DNA of 64,000 bases from Maritalea porphyrae. Its GTDB lineage: Bacteria; Pseudomonadota; Alphaproteobacteria; Rhizobiales; Devosiaceae. The notes under the pieces are model-generated. The model had not been told where the DNA came from and searched no databases. It saw only the letters and a list, made by a program, of their open reading frames with translations. Each line of letters begins with the position of its first letter. Within the stretch, counting starts at the first letter, position 1. The position numbers and the translations under genes were made by a program. Where the stretch lies: the NCBI RefSeq assembly GCF_030159895.1, contig NZ_BSNI01000002.1, positions 560,039-624,038 on the forward strand, written 5' to 3'. Shown here one piece after another: positions 43,993 to 53,338 of this stretch.

Positions 43993-44922
43993 TTAGATTG
44001 AGCTTGTCAGCTCGGGTACGGCTTCAAACAAGTCTGCCACCAAGCCATAATCAGCAATTGAGAAGATTGGAGCATCTTCATCAGTGTTGATCGCCACAAT
44101 GGTGGTGCTGTCTTTCATGCCCGCCAGATGTTGGATCGCGCCGGAAATGCCGATGGCGATGTAAAGATCAGGTGCAACCACTTTACCGGTTTGTCCCACC
44201 TGCCAATCGTTCGGGGCAAAGCCAGCGTCAACTGCGGCGCGGGATGCGCCAAGCGCTGCGCCAAGTTTGTCTGCCAATGGCTCCAACAGTTCGTTGAACT
44301 TTTCTTTTGATCCCAAAGCGCGACCACCAGAGACCACAACTTTCGCCGACGCGAGATCAACACGATCTCCGCCAGCGATTTCGGCGCCGACAAAGCTTGA
44401 AACGCCATTTCCTACATCGGTGCCCGTAGCTTCAACGCTCGCAGAACCGTCAGTGGCAACGGCATCAAACGTTGTGGTGCGAACGGTGAGCACTTTTTTC
44501 GCGTCAGACGTCTGCACTTTCTGGAATGCGTTGCCCGCATAGATCGGGCGCACAAACGTGTCAGCTGAGACAACTTCAGTGACGTCCGAAAGTTGCATTA
44601 CATCAAGCAATGCTGCAACGCGTGGCATTGTATTTTTGCCATTTGATGTGGCAGGCGCAACGAACGCATCATAGCCGCCAGCCAACGAAACTATCAGATC
44701 GGCGACAGGTTCCGCCAATTGGTTTGCAAAAGCCGTATCGTCCGCGACGAGCACTTTTGAAACGCCAGCAATTTTAGATGCCGCTTCGCCAACAGAGGCA
44801 CAACCTTCACCAGCAACCAACACATGTACTTCTGTGCCCAACTGTGCAGCTGCGTTTGCAGCGCGCAATGTGGCATCATTTAGGTTGGCATTGTCATGTT
44901 CAGCAAGAAGAAGTGTAGCCAT
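43993..44922 (-). CDS. etfA: Electron transfer flavoprotein alpha subunit
   Basis: FAD-binding half of ETF, which takes electrons from acyl-CoA dehydrogenases to ETF-ubiquinone oxidoreductase. 309 residues. The FAD domain shows [34 protein letters not shown] and the C-terminal [20 protein letters not shown]. The start codon overlaps the etfB stop by one base, giving coupled translation. Its position inside the branched-chain operon ties it to Ivd and the ACAD8-like dehydrogenase, although ETF normally serves all such enzymes in the cell. Confidence 0.95.
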   Translation of the reverse strand: MATLLLAEHDNANLNDATLRAANAAAQLGTEVHVLVAGEGCASVGEAASKIAGVSKVLVADDTAFANQLAEPVADLIVSLAGGYDAFVAPATSNGKNTMPRVAALLDVMQLSDVTEVVSADTFVRPIYAGNAFQKVQTSDAKKVLTVRTTTFDAVATDGSASVEATGTDVGNGVSSFVGAEIAGGDRVDLASAKVVVSGGRALGSKEKFNELLEPLADKLGAALGASRAAVDAGFAPNDWQVGQTGKVVAPDLYIAIGISGAIQHLAGMKDSTTIVAINTDEDAPIFSIADYGLVADLFEAVPELTSSI

Positions 44923-45671
44923 TAGATCGCCCCCGCTTCGTTTTTCAATTTGTCGACCAATTCAGCAACCGAACCGACTTTGATGCCCGCTTTGCGTGGT
45001 GCTGGTTCTGTTGTTTCTAGAACGGTGAGACGGTTTTTCACTTCAACGCCAAAATCACCCGGTGTTTTCACATCCAATGGCTTTTTCTTGGCTTTCATAA
45101 TGTTTGGCAACGACGCATAGCGTGGTTGGTTCAACCGCAAATCGGTGGTGATAATCGTTGGCAGGTTCAGCTTAACGGTTTGCAATCCGCCATCAACTTC
45201 ACGGGTCACATCAACGGTGCCATCCGCCATCTCGACTTTAAAGGCGAAAGTGCCTTGGCCCCAGCCAAGCAATGCAGCCAACATTTGACCTGTTTGGTTG
45301 CTATCGTCGTCGATGGCTTGCTTGCCCAAAATCACGAGTTCTGGGTTCTCTGCCTCTACAACGCCTTTGAGAATCTTTGCCACATCAAGCGGTTCAACAG
45401 TGCCTTCAGCTTGCACCAAAATTGCGCGATCAGCGCCCATGGCCAAACCGGTGCGCAAAGTTTCTTGCGCTTTGTCGGGGCCGATTGAAACCACAATCAC
45501 TTCTTCAGCTTTGCCTGCTTCTTTCAGCTTCAAAGCTTCTTCAACCGCGATTTCATCAAATGGGTTCATGCTCATTTTGACATTGTTCAAGTCTACGCCA
45601 GAACCGTCTGCTTTCACCCGGATTTTGACATTATAGTCAACTACCCGCTTAACGGGGACGAGGATTTTCAT
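44922..45671 (-). CDS. etfB: Electron transfer flavoprotein beta subunit
   Basis: AMP-binding partner of EtfA, 249 residues. Family features are [19 protein letters not shown] at the start, [37 protein letters not shown] and the [17 protein letters not shown] recognition-loop region. Start at ATG 45671; TTG two codons upstream is nearer to AGGAG but not conserved. Upstream neighbour is the thiolase gene, 26 bases away. Confidence 0.95.
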   Translation of the reverse strand: MKILVPVKRVVDYNVKIRVKADGSGVDLNNVKMSMNPFDEIAVEEALKLKEAGKAEEVIVVSIGPDKAQETLRTGLAMGADRAILVQAEGTVEPLDVAKILKGVVEAENPELVILGKQAIDDDSNQTGQMLAALLGWGQGTFAFKVEMADGTVDVTREVDGGLQTVKLNLPTIITTDLRLNQPRYASLPNIMKAKKKPLDVKTPGDFGVEVKNRLTVLETTEPAPRKAGIKVGSVAELVDKLKNEAGAI

Positions 45672-45697
45672 TTTCAATCAACTCCTGAAATGGAAGT

Positions 45698-46882
45698 TTA
45701 AGCGATCTCAATCGCGATAGCTGTGGCTTCTCCGCCACCGATACAAAGTGATGCGACGCCTCGTCTTTTAGAGGTGCGCTCAAGCGCATGCAATAAGGTA
45801 ACCAAAATACGTGCACCAGATGCGCCAATTGGATGGCCAAGAGCACACGCGCCGCCATTGATATTGATCTTGTTCGCGTCAATGTTGAGGTCTTTTTGCG
45901 CGGCCATAGTGACCACCGCAAACGCCTCATTGATTTCCCAAAGGTCAACGTCGTCAACAGACCAGGTTACCTTTTCCAAAAGCTTTTGCATTGCTGGCAC
46001 CGGCGCAGTAGTGAACCAACCAGGCTCATGCGCATGGCTTTGATGGCCAACAATCCGGGCGCGAATGTTCAAACCCTTGGCTTTCGCATCGCTTTCTCGC
46101 ATCAACACCAAAGCCGCAGCACCGTCCGAAATCGACGAGGCGTTCGCAGCGGTTACCGTGCCATCTTTTGCAAAGGCGGGGCGTAGAGTTGGAATTTTCT
46201 CAGGACGCGCATTTTTGGGCTGTTCATCTTCTGAAATGGTCACTTCGCCCTTGCGCGACTTGATCGTCACTGGGGCAATCTCCGCGTCAAAGGCGCCTGA
46301 CTTTTGCGCTTCAAGAGCTTTGTTCAAAGAGCCTATGGCAAATTCGTCTTGGGCTTCGCGGGAGAACTCGTATTTACCGGCACATTGCTCGGCAAAGTTG
46401 CCCATCAAGTCATGGCCGTCATAGGCGTTTTGGAGCCCGTCAAAGAACATATGGTCCACAACTTCTGCGTGGCCCATCCGGGCACCTCCGCGCATCTTTG
46501 GTAGAATGTATGGCGCGTTGGTCATGCTTTCCATGCCGCCGGCAACCAACACTTCACCGTTGCCTGCTTTGAGTTGGTCATGCGCCATCATCACGGCTTT
46601 CATGCCGGAACCGCACACTTTGGAGATGGTCGTGGATGGCGTGCCAAGCGGCAGATCAGCACCAAGAGTTGCTTGGCGGGCAGGGGCTTGGCCCAACCCC
46701 GCAGACAACACATTGCCCATCAACACTTCAGAAACATCCGCGCCGTCAATTTTTGCGCCTTCAAGCGCTGCCTTGATCGCGACGGCGCCAAGTGTTGGCG
46801 CGGCAACAGCACCAAGCTCCCCTTGAAAACCGCCCATCGGGGTTCGGGCTGCACCAACAATTACAATTGGATTATCACTCAT
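45698..46882 (-). CDS. Acetyl-CoA acetyltransferase / thiolase
   Basis: Thiolase of 394 residues with nucleophilic Cys in KVCGSGMKAVMMA (near 88), the active-site His in GGACALGHPIGASGARI (near 348) and the second Cys in ASLCIGGGEATAIAIE. In this operon it can cleave 2-methylacetoacetyl-CoA, the last isoleucine intermediate, and acetoacetyl-CoA from leucine breakdown; sequence alone does not separate these from a biosynthetic role. It has GGAGGGACGAC upstream of the ATG. Confidence 0.93.
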   Translation of the reverse strand: MSDNPIVIVGAARTPMGGFQGELGAVAAPTLGAVAIKAALEGAKIDGADVSEVLMGNVLSAGLGQAPARQATLGADLPLGTPSTTISKVCGSGMKAVMMAHDQLKAGNGEVLVAGGMESMTNAPYILPKMRGGARMGHAEVVDHMFFDGLQNAYDGHDLMGNFAEQCAGKYEFSREAQDEFAIGSLNKALEAQKSGAFDAEIAPVTIKSRKGEVTISEDEQPKNARPEKIPTLRPAFAKDGTVTAANASSISDGAAALVLMRESDAKAKGLNIRARIVGHQSHAHEPGWFTTAPVPAMQKLLEKVTWSVDDVDLWEINEAFAVVTMAAQKDLNIDANKININGGACALGHPIGASGARILVTLLHALERTSKRRGVASLCIGGGEATAIAIEIA

Positions 46883-46991
46883 TTGTCGTCCCTCCTAGAG
46901 CTTGCCTTATTCGAATTGCCGTTCGGCCATGCTCTGTTTGTTTTCGCATATCTTTGTCCCACAACCGGTTCCCACTTCTGGGAGATGCGCT

Positions 46992-47762
46992 TTATCGTGG
47001 TTGCAGGCGCACAGCGCCATCAATGCGGATGGTTTCACCATTGATCATTGAGTTGCGAATAATCTCTTCTGCCAGTGACGCATAGTCCGCTGGTGTGCCC
47101 AACCGTTTTGGAAATGGTGTGTTTGCAGCAAGACTGTCTTGAACTTCTTGGCTGAAGCCAGCCATCATTGGCGTCATAAATATACCCGGTGCAATGGTGA
47201 CAACGCGAATGCCATCGCGGCTTAAGTCGCGCGCCATCGGCAGCATCATGCCAACAACACCGCCTTTTGATGCGGAGTAGGCGATCTGACCAACTTGTCC
47301 TTCATAAGCGGCAACCGAGGCAGTATTGATAATCAAACCGCGCTCCAAATCATCGCCCACGGTATCCAGCTTTGCCATGCCCGCAGCGCCCATTGAAGCG
47401 CAATGGAATGTGCCAACAAGGTTTACGCCAATAGTTTTGGCAAACAGTCCCGGATCGTGCGGATTGCCCTCACGATCAATCGTTTTGGCGCCCGGCGCGA
47501 TACCTGCGCAGTTCACAACAACTCGTTCTTGGCCATTTGCGGCGCGCACTTTTTCAAAACCTGACGCAACGCTTGCAGCGTCAGAAACGTCAACGCGCGC
47601 GAATGTGCCACCAAGTTCCTTTGCGATTTCTTCGCCACGTTCCTCGTTCAAATCGAACAAGCCGACCTTAACGCCCTTCGCGGCCAAATGGCGCGCAACG
47701 CCTTCACCCAAGCCAGAGGCTCCACCGGTAATGACAACTGCCAAATTAGAATTAATTTGCAT
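46992..47762 (-). CDS. SDR-family 3-hydroxyacyl-CoA dehydrogenase (HSD17B10-like)
   Basis: NAD-dependent dehydrogenase, 256 residues. Rossmann motif ITGGASGLGEGVAR, VVNCAGIAPG, and the catalytic Tyr/Lys in YSASKGGVVGM, followed by ITIAPGIFMTPMM-like sequence. Similarity in layout to type-2 3-hydroxyacyl-CoA dehydrogenase suggests oxidation of 2-methyl-3-hydroxybutyryl-CoA in isoleucine degradation, consistent with the adjacent thiolase. The gap to the thiolase gene (about 110 bases) is the longest in this operon. Confidence 0.9.
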   Translation of the reverse strand: MQINSNLAVVITGGASGLGEGVARHLAAKGVKVGLFDLNEERGEEIAKELGGTFARVDVSDAASVASGFEKVRAANGQERVVVNCAGIAPGAKTIDREGNPHDPGLFAKTIGVNLVGTFHCASMGAAGMAKLDTVGDDLERGLIINTASVAAYEGQVGQIAYSASKGGVVGMMLPMARDLSRDGIRVVTIAPGIFMTPMMAGFSQEVQDSLAANTPFPKRLGTPADYASLAEEIIRNSMINGETIRIDGAVRLQPR

Positions 47763-47773
47763 GAATAAAAGTC

Positions 47774-48544
47774 CTATTCGCCTTTAAAGTCAGGGTCACG
47801 TTTTTCAGCAAATGCCGCCATGCCCTCTTTTTGATCCGCGGTTGCAAACAATGCGTGGAAGGTGCGACGCTCAAACAAGACGCCCTGGCTAATGCCCATT
47901 TCTTCGGCTTGGTTCACCGCTTCTTTTGCAGTTTGCGTCGCCAGCTTTCCAAAGCCTGCAATCTCAGCGGCAATTTTGAGCACTTCTCCGACCAATTCGT
48001 CCGCTGGGAAAACCCGCGCCGCGAGACCAGAACGTTCTGCTTCTTCGGCATCCATCATGCGGCCTGTCAGCACCATATCCATAGCTTTTGATTTGCCCAC
48101 CAATTTGGTCAAGCGCTGTGAGCCACCCATTCCGGGAATGACGCCAAGCTTAATCTCAGGTTGGCCAAATTTCGCGCGATCGCCCGCATAGACCACATCG
48201 CACATCATCGCCAGTTCACAGCCGCCGCCAAGCGCGTAGCCGTTCACCGCCGCCAAAATTGGGGTGCGCGTGCGGGTCAACTTATCCCAACCAGCAAACC
48301 AATTGGCCTTCAGCATGTCGGTATAGCTTTGGCTTTGCATTTCTTTGATATCAGCACCCGCTGCAAATGCTTTGGGCGACCCTGAAATCACGAAACAACC
48401 GACAGATGGGTCGCTATCATATTGTTCAAGCGTTGCGGTAACTTCGTCCATCACTTTAAGGTTGAGCGCATTCAGCGCCTCAGGACGATTTAGGGTGATG
48501 TGCACTACGCGGTCGAGTTTTTCGACCAGAATGGTATCGGTCAT
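47774..48544 (-). CDS. Enoyl-CoA hydratase
   Basis: Short-chain hydratase, 256 residues, with both catalytic Glu: [14 protein letters not shown] and [14 protein letters not shown]. The oxyanion-hole motif [12 protein letters not shown] is intact. In this position it would hydrate methacrylyl-CoA (valine) and tiglyl-CoA (isoleucine). The start at 48544 ([11 protein letters not shown]) is used; an upstream extension overlaps the gap to mmsB and lacks similarity. It precedes the SDR gene by 11 bases. Confidence 0.92.
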   Translation of the reverse strand: MTDTILVEKLDRVVHITLNRPEALNALNLKVMDEVTATLEQYDSDPSVGCFVISGSPKAFAAGADIKEMQSQSYTDMLKANWFAGWDKLTRTRTPILAAVNGYALGGGCELAMMCDVVYAGDRAKFGQPEIKLGVIPGMGGSQRLTKLVGKSKAMDMVLTGRMMDAEEAERSGLAARVFPADELVGEVLKIAAEIAGFGKLATQTAKEAVNQAEEMGISQGVLFERRTFHALFATADQKEGMAAFAEKRDPDFKGE

Positions 48545-48578
48545 TTGAACAGCCTTTATTTTGGGCACCAACTCACTG

Positions 48579-49463
48579 TTAAGAGCGCTTTTGCCCCTTC
48601 AGTTCATTAATTATTCCAGAAAAGTCATGCCCCACGCCGTTCTTTTCCACGAAAGCGTCATACAACTTTGTGGCGTGTTCGCCAAGAGGTGTCACCGCGC
48701 CAGATTGACCGGCAGCGTCTTGTGATAGCTTAAGGTCCTTAAGCATAAGCGCCGCGTCAAATCCGGGTAAATATCCATTGTCTGCAGGGCTTTGCGGGCC
48801 AACGCCAGGCACAGGGCAATAGTTATTGACCGACCAGCAAGACCCACTTGATGTCGAAATGACATCAAATAATGCGGATTTATCGAGACCGAGCGCGTCA
48901 GCTAGATTGAAAGCTTCAGACGCACCAATCATCGAAATGCCCAACAGCATGTTGTTGCAAATCTTTGCCGATTGCCCCGCGCCGTCAGCACCACAATGCA
49001 CCGCCTTTTGGCCCATAATATCAAATAGTGGCTTTGCCTTTTCAAAGGCGGCATCGCTGCCACCCACCATGAAGGTTAGCGTGCCACCAGCAGCGCCGCC
49101 AACACCACCCGAAACAGGGGCGTCCAAACTCAGCATGCCGGCATCTTGCGCCTTTTTGTGTGCTTCGCGCGCGCTTGCCACATCAATGGTCGAGCAATCA
49201 ACAAAGACCGCGCCTTTGGGTGCCTTACCAAGCAATTGATCAAATACAGAAAGAACGATCTGGCCATTTGGCAGCATGGTGACGACCGCATCTGCAGTGG
49301 CGACTGCTTCCTCAGCACTGGCCGCTAAACTCACGCCGCCTTCTTTTGCTTTGTCGGCGTTTTCCGCCATTAGGTCAAAACCTAAGACATTATGACCCTC
49401 TTTGACCAAATTGATGGCCATGGGACCACCCATATTGCCAAGGCCAATAAATGCAACGTTCAT
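48579..49463 (-). CDS. mmsB: 3-hydroxyisobutyrate dehydrogenase
   Basis: Oxidises 3-hydroxyisobutyrate to methylmalonate semialdehyde in valine degradation. 294 residues with an N-terminal Rossmann motif [20 protein letters not shown] and the substrate-binding [16 protein letters not shown]. The catalytic Lys is in [21 protein letters not shown] after the second strand, with Asp, suggests NAD rather than NADP. The neighbours (hydrolase, ACAD8-like dehydrogenase, mmsA) place it firmly in the valine branch. Confidence 0.95.
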   Translation of the reverse strand: MNVAFIGLGNMGGPMAINLVKEGHNVLGFDLMAENADKAKEGGVSLAASAEEAVATADAVVTMLPNGQIVLSVFDQLLGKAPKGAVFVDCSTIDVASAREAHKKAQDAGMLSLDAPVSGGVGGAAGGTLTFMVGGSDAAFEKAKPLFDIMGQKAVHCGADGAGQSAKICNNMLLGISMIGASEAFNLADALGLDKSALFDVISTSSGSCWSVNNYCPVPGVGPQSPADNGYLPGFDAALMLKDLKLSQDAAGQSGAVTPLGEHATKLYDAFVEKNGVGHDFSGIINELKGQKRS

Positions 49464-49492
49464 GTTCCCACTCCCTCTATTTGCTGGGCCCT

Positions 49493-50524
49493 TTAAAAGA
49501 CCAATTCTTTGCCACCCAATGGGGCAAACATATCCTCAACCATCTTGTCGGTAACCTCGCCCAATTTTGCCGGTTCCCATTTTGGGTTGCGGTCCTTGTC
49601 GATCACCGCGGCGCGAATACCTTCATAGAAGTTCTTGCCGCGAAGGCTCCAAGCGCAAAACCGAAACTCAAGTTGCAGGCTTTGTTCGACAGAAGTGTAG
49701 TTCTGCACTTCACGAAGCGCATGAAATGTCGACTTCACACTTAACGGGCATTGGCGTCGCAAAAGCTTTAGTGCCCCTTGCGCAAACTCACTGCCATCCG
49801 CTTCAATGTTTGCCAGAACTTCGTCAAAATTGTCAGCGTCGAACCACCGGGCGATATCATTTTGGTGCCAACGCGCATCGCCTTCATTAGGCGTTTCACT
49901 AATGTCGGCCAATATCGCGTCGATGTTTTCCCCTGCGACGAGACGAGGTTTGATGGTGGCGAACTTGCCATTGGGCACATAAGCGTCCGCAAACCCCAAA
50001 AAGATTGCATCGTCTGGTCCCATGCGCGCGCCAGAGATGCCGTAATAGGCGCCAACGCCTTTGGGCGCGTTATGCAGCAACCAAGTGCCGCCCACATCGG
50101 GCAAAAATCCAATGCCCACTTCAGGCATTGAGATGATTGATCCATCGGTCACAATCCGGTGCGAGCCGTGCGCAGAAACACCAACACCGCCACCCATCGC
50201 AAAACCGTGCATCAATGCGATATACGGTTTCTTGTAGTTGGCGATCATTGCATTGAGTTTGTATTCATCACGCCAAAACTCGAGCGATCCGTCAGGGTCT
50301 TTCGGACCATTTTCGTAAATCGCTTGAATGTCGCCACCTGCGCAAAAGGCGCGCTCACCGGCACCCTCAATCAAAACACAATGCACGTCGTCATTGTCGG
50401 CCCATGCAATTAGAGCATCACGAATGCCATCAAGCATTGTGTGGCTAAGGGCGTTCAGAGCCTTTGGGCGATCAAGCGTGATCACCCCTACATTGCCCTC
50501 AATTTGAACAATCAAATCGTTCAT
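49493..50524 (-). CDS. 3-hydroxyisobutyryl-CoA hydrolase
   Basis: HIBCH-type crotonase that releases 3-hydroxyisobutyrate from its CoA ester. 343 residues. Key features of HIBCH rather than hydratase: RAFCAGGDIQAIYENG, GGGVGVSAHGSHRIV, MPEVGIGFLPDVGGTWLL (catalytic Glu and Asp) and the longer C-terminal region with EFRFCAWSLRGKNFYEGIRA. Three bases separate it from the upstream dehydrogenase gene, so the two are likely coupled. Confidence 0.94.
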   Translation of the reverse strand: MNDLIVQIEGNVGVITLDRPKALNALSHTMLDGIRDALIAWADNDDVHCVLIEGAGERAFCAGGDIQAIYENGPKDPDGSLEFWRDEYKLNAMIANYKKPYIALMHGFAMGGGVGVSAHGSHRIVTDGSIISMPEVGIGFLPDVGGTWLLHNAPKGVGAYYGISGARMGPDDAIFLGFADAYVPNGKFATIKPRLVAGENIDAILADISETPNEGDARWHQNDIARWFDADNFDEVLANIEADGSEFAQGALKLLRRQCPLSVKSTFHALREVQNYTSVEQSLQLEFRFCAWSLRGKNFYEGIRAAVIDKDRNPKWEPAKLGEVTDKMVEDMFAPLGGKELVF

Positions 50525-50527
50525 CAG

Positions 50528-51667
50528 TTACTCACTCAATAGTTGGCGTGAAACGATAAGGCGCATAATCTCGTTGGTGCCTTCCAAAATTTGGTGCACC
50601 CGAAGGTCGCGAACGATTTTTTCAATGCCATAGTCTGCCAAATAACCGTAACCGCCATGCAATTGCAGCGCTTGGTTAGCCACCTCAAATGCCGTGTCGG
50701 TGACAAAGCGTTTTGCCATGGCGCAATATTTGGTGCCTTCAGGTAATCCTTGGTCGTAGGTCCATGCGGCTTTGTATAAGAACACGCGCGCGGCTTGCAG
50801 TTCAATTTCCATGTCTGCTAAGCGGAATTGCAAAGCTTGGAATTGGTTGATCGACTTGCCGAAAGCTTTGCGTTCAGACATGTAGCTAAGCGTTTTATCA
50901 AGTGCCGCTTGTGCAGCACCTAAAGCGCTTGCGGCAATGTTCAACCGTCCGCCATCAAGGCCCTTCATGGCATATTTAAAACCATCGCCTTCATTACCCA
51001 AAAGGTTTGATGCAGGGATGACCACATCATCCATGACCACTTCGGTCGTTGGCTGCACATTCCAACCCATCTTTTTTTCGTTCGCGCCGAATGAAAGACC
51101 AGGTGTGCCTTTTTCGATCAAGAACGCAGAAATGCCTTTGGGGCCAGCTTCGCCGGTACGCGCCATGACGATGTAAAGGTCTGAAACGCCGCCGCCGGAA
51201 ATAAAGGTTTTGGTGCCTTTCAGAACATAATTTTCGCCATCACGTTTTGCAGTGGTCTTAAGCGCAGCTGCATCTGATCCAGAACCCGGCTCGGTCAAAC
51301 AATAGCTGGCCACCGTTTCCATGCTGGTGAGTTTTGGGCCCCATTTTTGGCGCATTTCTTCTGCGCCAAACGTGTCGATCATCCAAGAACACATATTGTG
51401 AATGGAAAGGAACGATGCGGTGGCGGGACAGCCGTGCGACAGGGCTTCAAAGATCAACGCCGCATCAAGGCGGGTCAAATCAGACCCACCTATATCGTCG
51501 CGTGTGTAAATCCCTGCCATGCCCAATTCCGCGGTTTGTTTGATCACATCAAGCGGAAAATGCTTGGCCTGATCCCATTCAATCGCATTGGGCGCAATGT
51601 TTTCCATGGCGAACTCGCGCGCCATCTCAAAAATCGCTGATTGTTCTTCGGTGAGCGCAAAGTCCAT
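50528..51667 (-). CDS. Isobutyryl-CoA dehydrogenase-type acyl-CoA dehydrogenase
   Basis: 379-residue acyl-CoA dehydrogenase, ACAD8-like. CLTEPGSGSDAAALKTTA and KTFISGGGVSDLYIVMA are FAD/substrate motifs. The catalytic Glu lies in the usual C-terminal position in QILEGTNEIMR (near 367), unlike the ivd product. Oxidises isobutyryl-CoA to methacrylyl-CoA; 2-methylbutyryl-CoA from isoleucine is a likely second substrate, since no other short-branched-chain dehydrogenase gene is present in the window. It follows mmsA by 6 bases. Confidence 0.93.
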   Translation of the reverse strand: MDFALTEEQSAIFEMAREFAMENIAPNAIEWDQAKHFPLDVIKQTAELGMAGIYTRDDIGGSDLTRLDAALIFEALSHGCPATASFLSIHNMCSWMIDTFGAEEMRQKWGPKLTSMETVASYCLTEPGSGSDAAALKTTAKRDGENYVLKGTKTFISGGGVSDLYIVMARTGEAGPKGISAFLIEKGTPGLSFGANEKKMGWNVQPTTEVVMDDVVIPASNLLGNEGDGFKYAMKGLDGGRLNIAASALGAAQAALDKTLSYMSERKAFGKSINQFQALQFRLADMEIELQAARVFLYKAAWTYDQGLPEGTKYCAMAKRFVTDTAFEVANQALQLHGGYGYLADYGIEKIVRDLRVHQILEGTNEIMRLIVSRQLLSE

Positions 51668-51673
51668 TTTGGA

Positions 51674-53173
51674 TTACTCCATGGTTGGAATGGTGAAGGA
51701 AGCGCCTTCTTTTGTGCCTGATGGCCAGCGCGACGTTACCGTTTTTGTTTTGGTGTAGAAGCGGAATGCATCTGGACCATGCTGGTTCAGATCACCAAAG
51801 CCCGAGCGTTTCCAGCCACCAAATGTGTAGTATGCCAACGGCACTGGGATCGGAACATTCACACCCACCATGCCCACATTAATGCGGAAGGTGAAATCGC
51901 GTGCTGTGTCGCCATCGCGTGTAAAGATTGCAACGCCGTTGCCATATTCGTGTTCCATTGCAAGGCGTAAACCTTCTTCGTAAGTTTCTGCGCGGGCAAT
52001 ACACAGTACCGGACCGAAAATCTCTTGTTTGTAGATTTCCATTTCCTCGGTCACATTGTCGAACAAGCATGGCCCGATAAAGAAGCCGTCTTCACTGCCT
52101 TTGGCCACGAAATCGCGTCCATCAACCACGAGTGTTGCGCCTTCGCTTACGCCCTGGTCGACCAAGCCGCGAACACGTTCTTGCGCTTCTTTGGTCACAA
52201 GCGGACCAAAGTCCACGTCGTCGCCTGCAGTGTATGGTCCAACCCGTAGGGCTTCCACACGGTCTTTAAGCGCTGCAACCAGCTTATCGGCAGTTTCTTT
52301 GCCCACGGGTACAGCCACAGAAATCGCCATGCAGCGTTCGCCGGCCGCGCCATAACCGGCGCCAACCAACGCATCAACAACCTGGTTCATGTCCGCATCG
52401 GGCATGATGATCATGTGGTTTTTCGCACCGCCAAAACACTGAACACGTTTGCCGTTCGCCGACCCGCGTGAATAGATGTATTCAGCAATCGGCGTGGACC
52501 CCACAAAGCCAATCGCGTGAATATCTTCATGATCCAGAATGCCATCCACGGCTTCTTTGTCGCCATGCACAACGTTCAACACGCCTTTTGGCAGTCCTGC
52601 TTCAATCATCAATTCAGCCAACATATTTGGCACAGACGGATCACGCTCGGAAGGCTTCAGGATAAACGCATTGCCCGCGGCAATCGCTGGGCAGAATTTC
52701 CACATTGGGATCATCGCTGGGAAGTTAAATGGCGTGATGCCTGCTACAACGCCCAAAGGTTGGCGCATCGAATAAATATCGATGCCCGTTGCTGCTCCAG
52801 CGGTGTATTCACCTTTTAGGAAATGTGGCACACCAATAGAAAACTCCGCCACTTCCAAACCGCGGATTACGTCGCCTTTTGCGTCAGGAATTGTCTTGCC
52901 ATGCTCGCGTGACAAAGCTTCAGCAAGCTTGTCCATGTCGCGGTGCAGCAGTTCAACGAATTTCATCATTACGCGAGCGCGCTTTTGTGGGTTTACATTC
53001 GCCCAGCCAACTTGCGCCTCTTTTGCGTTCGCAATTGCCGCATCTAGTTCCGCTCTGCTTGCTAGCGGTACTTTGCTTTCGACCTGTCCAGTTGCAGGGT
53101 TGTAAACATCAGCAAATCTGCCCGATGTGCCTTTAACATGTTCGCCATTGATGAAATGAGTGATCTCGTTCAT
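51674..53173 (-). CDS. mmsA: Methylmalonate-semialdehyde dehydrogenase (CoA-acylating)
   Basis: Converts methylmalonate semialdehyde to propionyl-CoA, the end of the valine branch. 499 residues with nucleophile Cys in GYGAAGERCMAISVA (near 285), PFNFPAMIPMWKFCPAIA and the C-terminal FGGWKRSGFGDLNQHGPDAF. The latter is distinctive for MmsA among aldehyde dehydrogenases. The start at 53173 has GGGAGG 8 bases upstream; a longer frame to 53239 is not conserved. First gene of the leftward operon, divergent from a LysR regulator. Confidence 0.95.
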   Translation of the reverse strand: MNEITHFINGEHVKGTSGRFADVYNPATGQVESKVPLASRAELDAAIANAKEAQVGWANVNPQKRARVMMKFVELLHRDMDKLAEALSREHGKTIPDAKGDVIRGLEVAEFSIGVPHFLKGEYTAGAATGIDIYSMRQPLGVVAGITPFNFPAMIPMWKFCPAIAAGNAFILKPSERDPSVPNMLAELMIEAGLPKGVLNVVHGDKEAVDGILDHEDIHAIGFVGSTPIAEYIYSRGSANGKRVQCFGGAKNHMIIMPDADMNQVVDALVGAGYGAAGERCMAISVAVPVGKETADKLVAALKDRVEALRVGPYTAGDDVDFGPLVTKEAQERVRGLVDQGVSEGATLVVDGRDFVAKGSEDGFFIGPCLFDNVTEEMEIYKQEIFGPVLCIARAETYEEGLRLAMEHEYGNGVAIFTRDGDTARDFTFRINVGMVGVNVPIPVPLAYYTFGGWKRSGFGDLNQHGPDAFRFYTKTKTVTSRWPSGTKEGASFTIPTME

Positions 53174-53233
53174 TGCGGTCGCCTCCCTGAAGCCGCTAAG
53201 CGCAGGCATTGCCGCGCGTGTAGTATAAAGTTG

Positions 53234-53253
53234 GCGCACATCATATTGTGCGC
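53234..53253. promoter_or_regulatory. Inverted repeat in the mmsA/lysR gap (site 1)
   Basis: GCGCACA-TCATAT-TGTGCGC is a perfect seven-base inverted repeat, 60 bases upstream of mmsA. It shares ATTGTGC with site 2. The size and position suit a LysR-type binding site. Confidence 0.45.
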
Positions 53254-53289
53254 AAACGCAATATCAATAATCAAACAAGCAAAATCATT

Positions 53290-53303
53290 GTGCAAAAATG
53301 CAC
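53290..53303. promoter_or_regulatory. Inverted repeat in the mmsA/lysR gap (site 2)
   Basis: GTGCA-AAAA-TGCAC, perfect five-base arms, 36 bases before the lysR start. ATTGTGC is repeated from site 1 at a distance of 43 bases (about four helical turns), as expected if one protein binds both. Confidence 0.4.
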
Positions 53304-53338
53304 TGGTTAAAGTATAGCATATCTGGCAATATTTGCCC

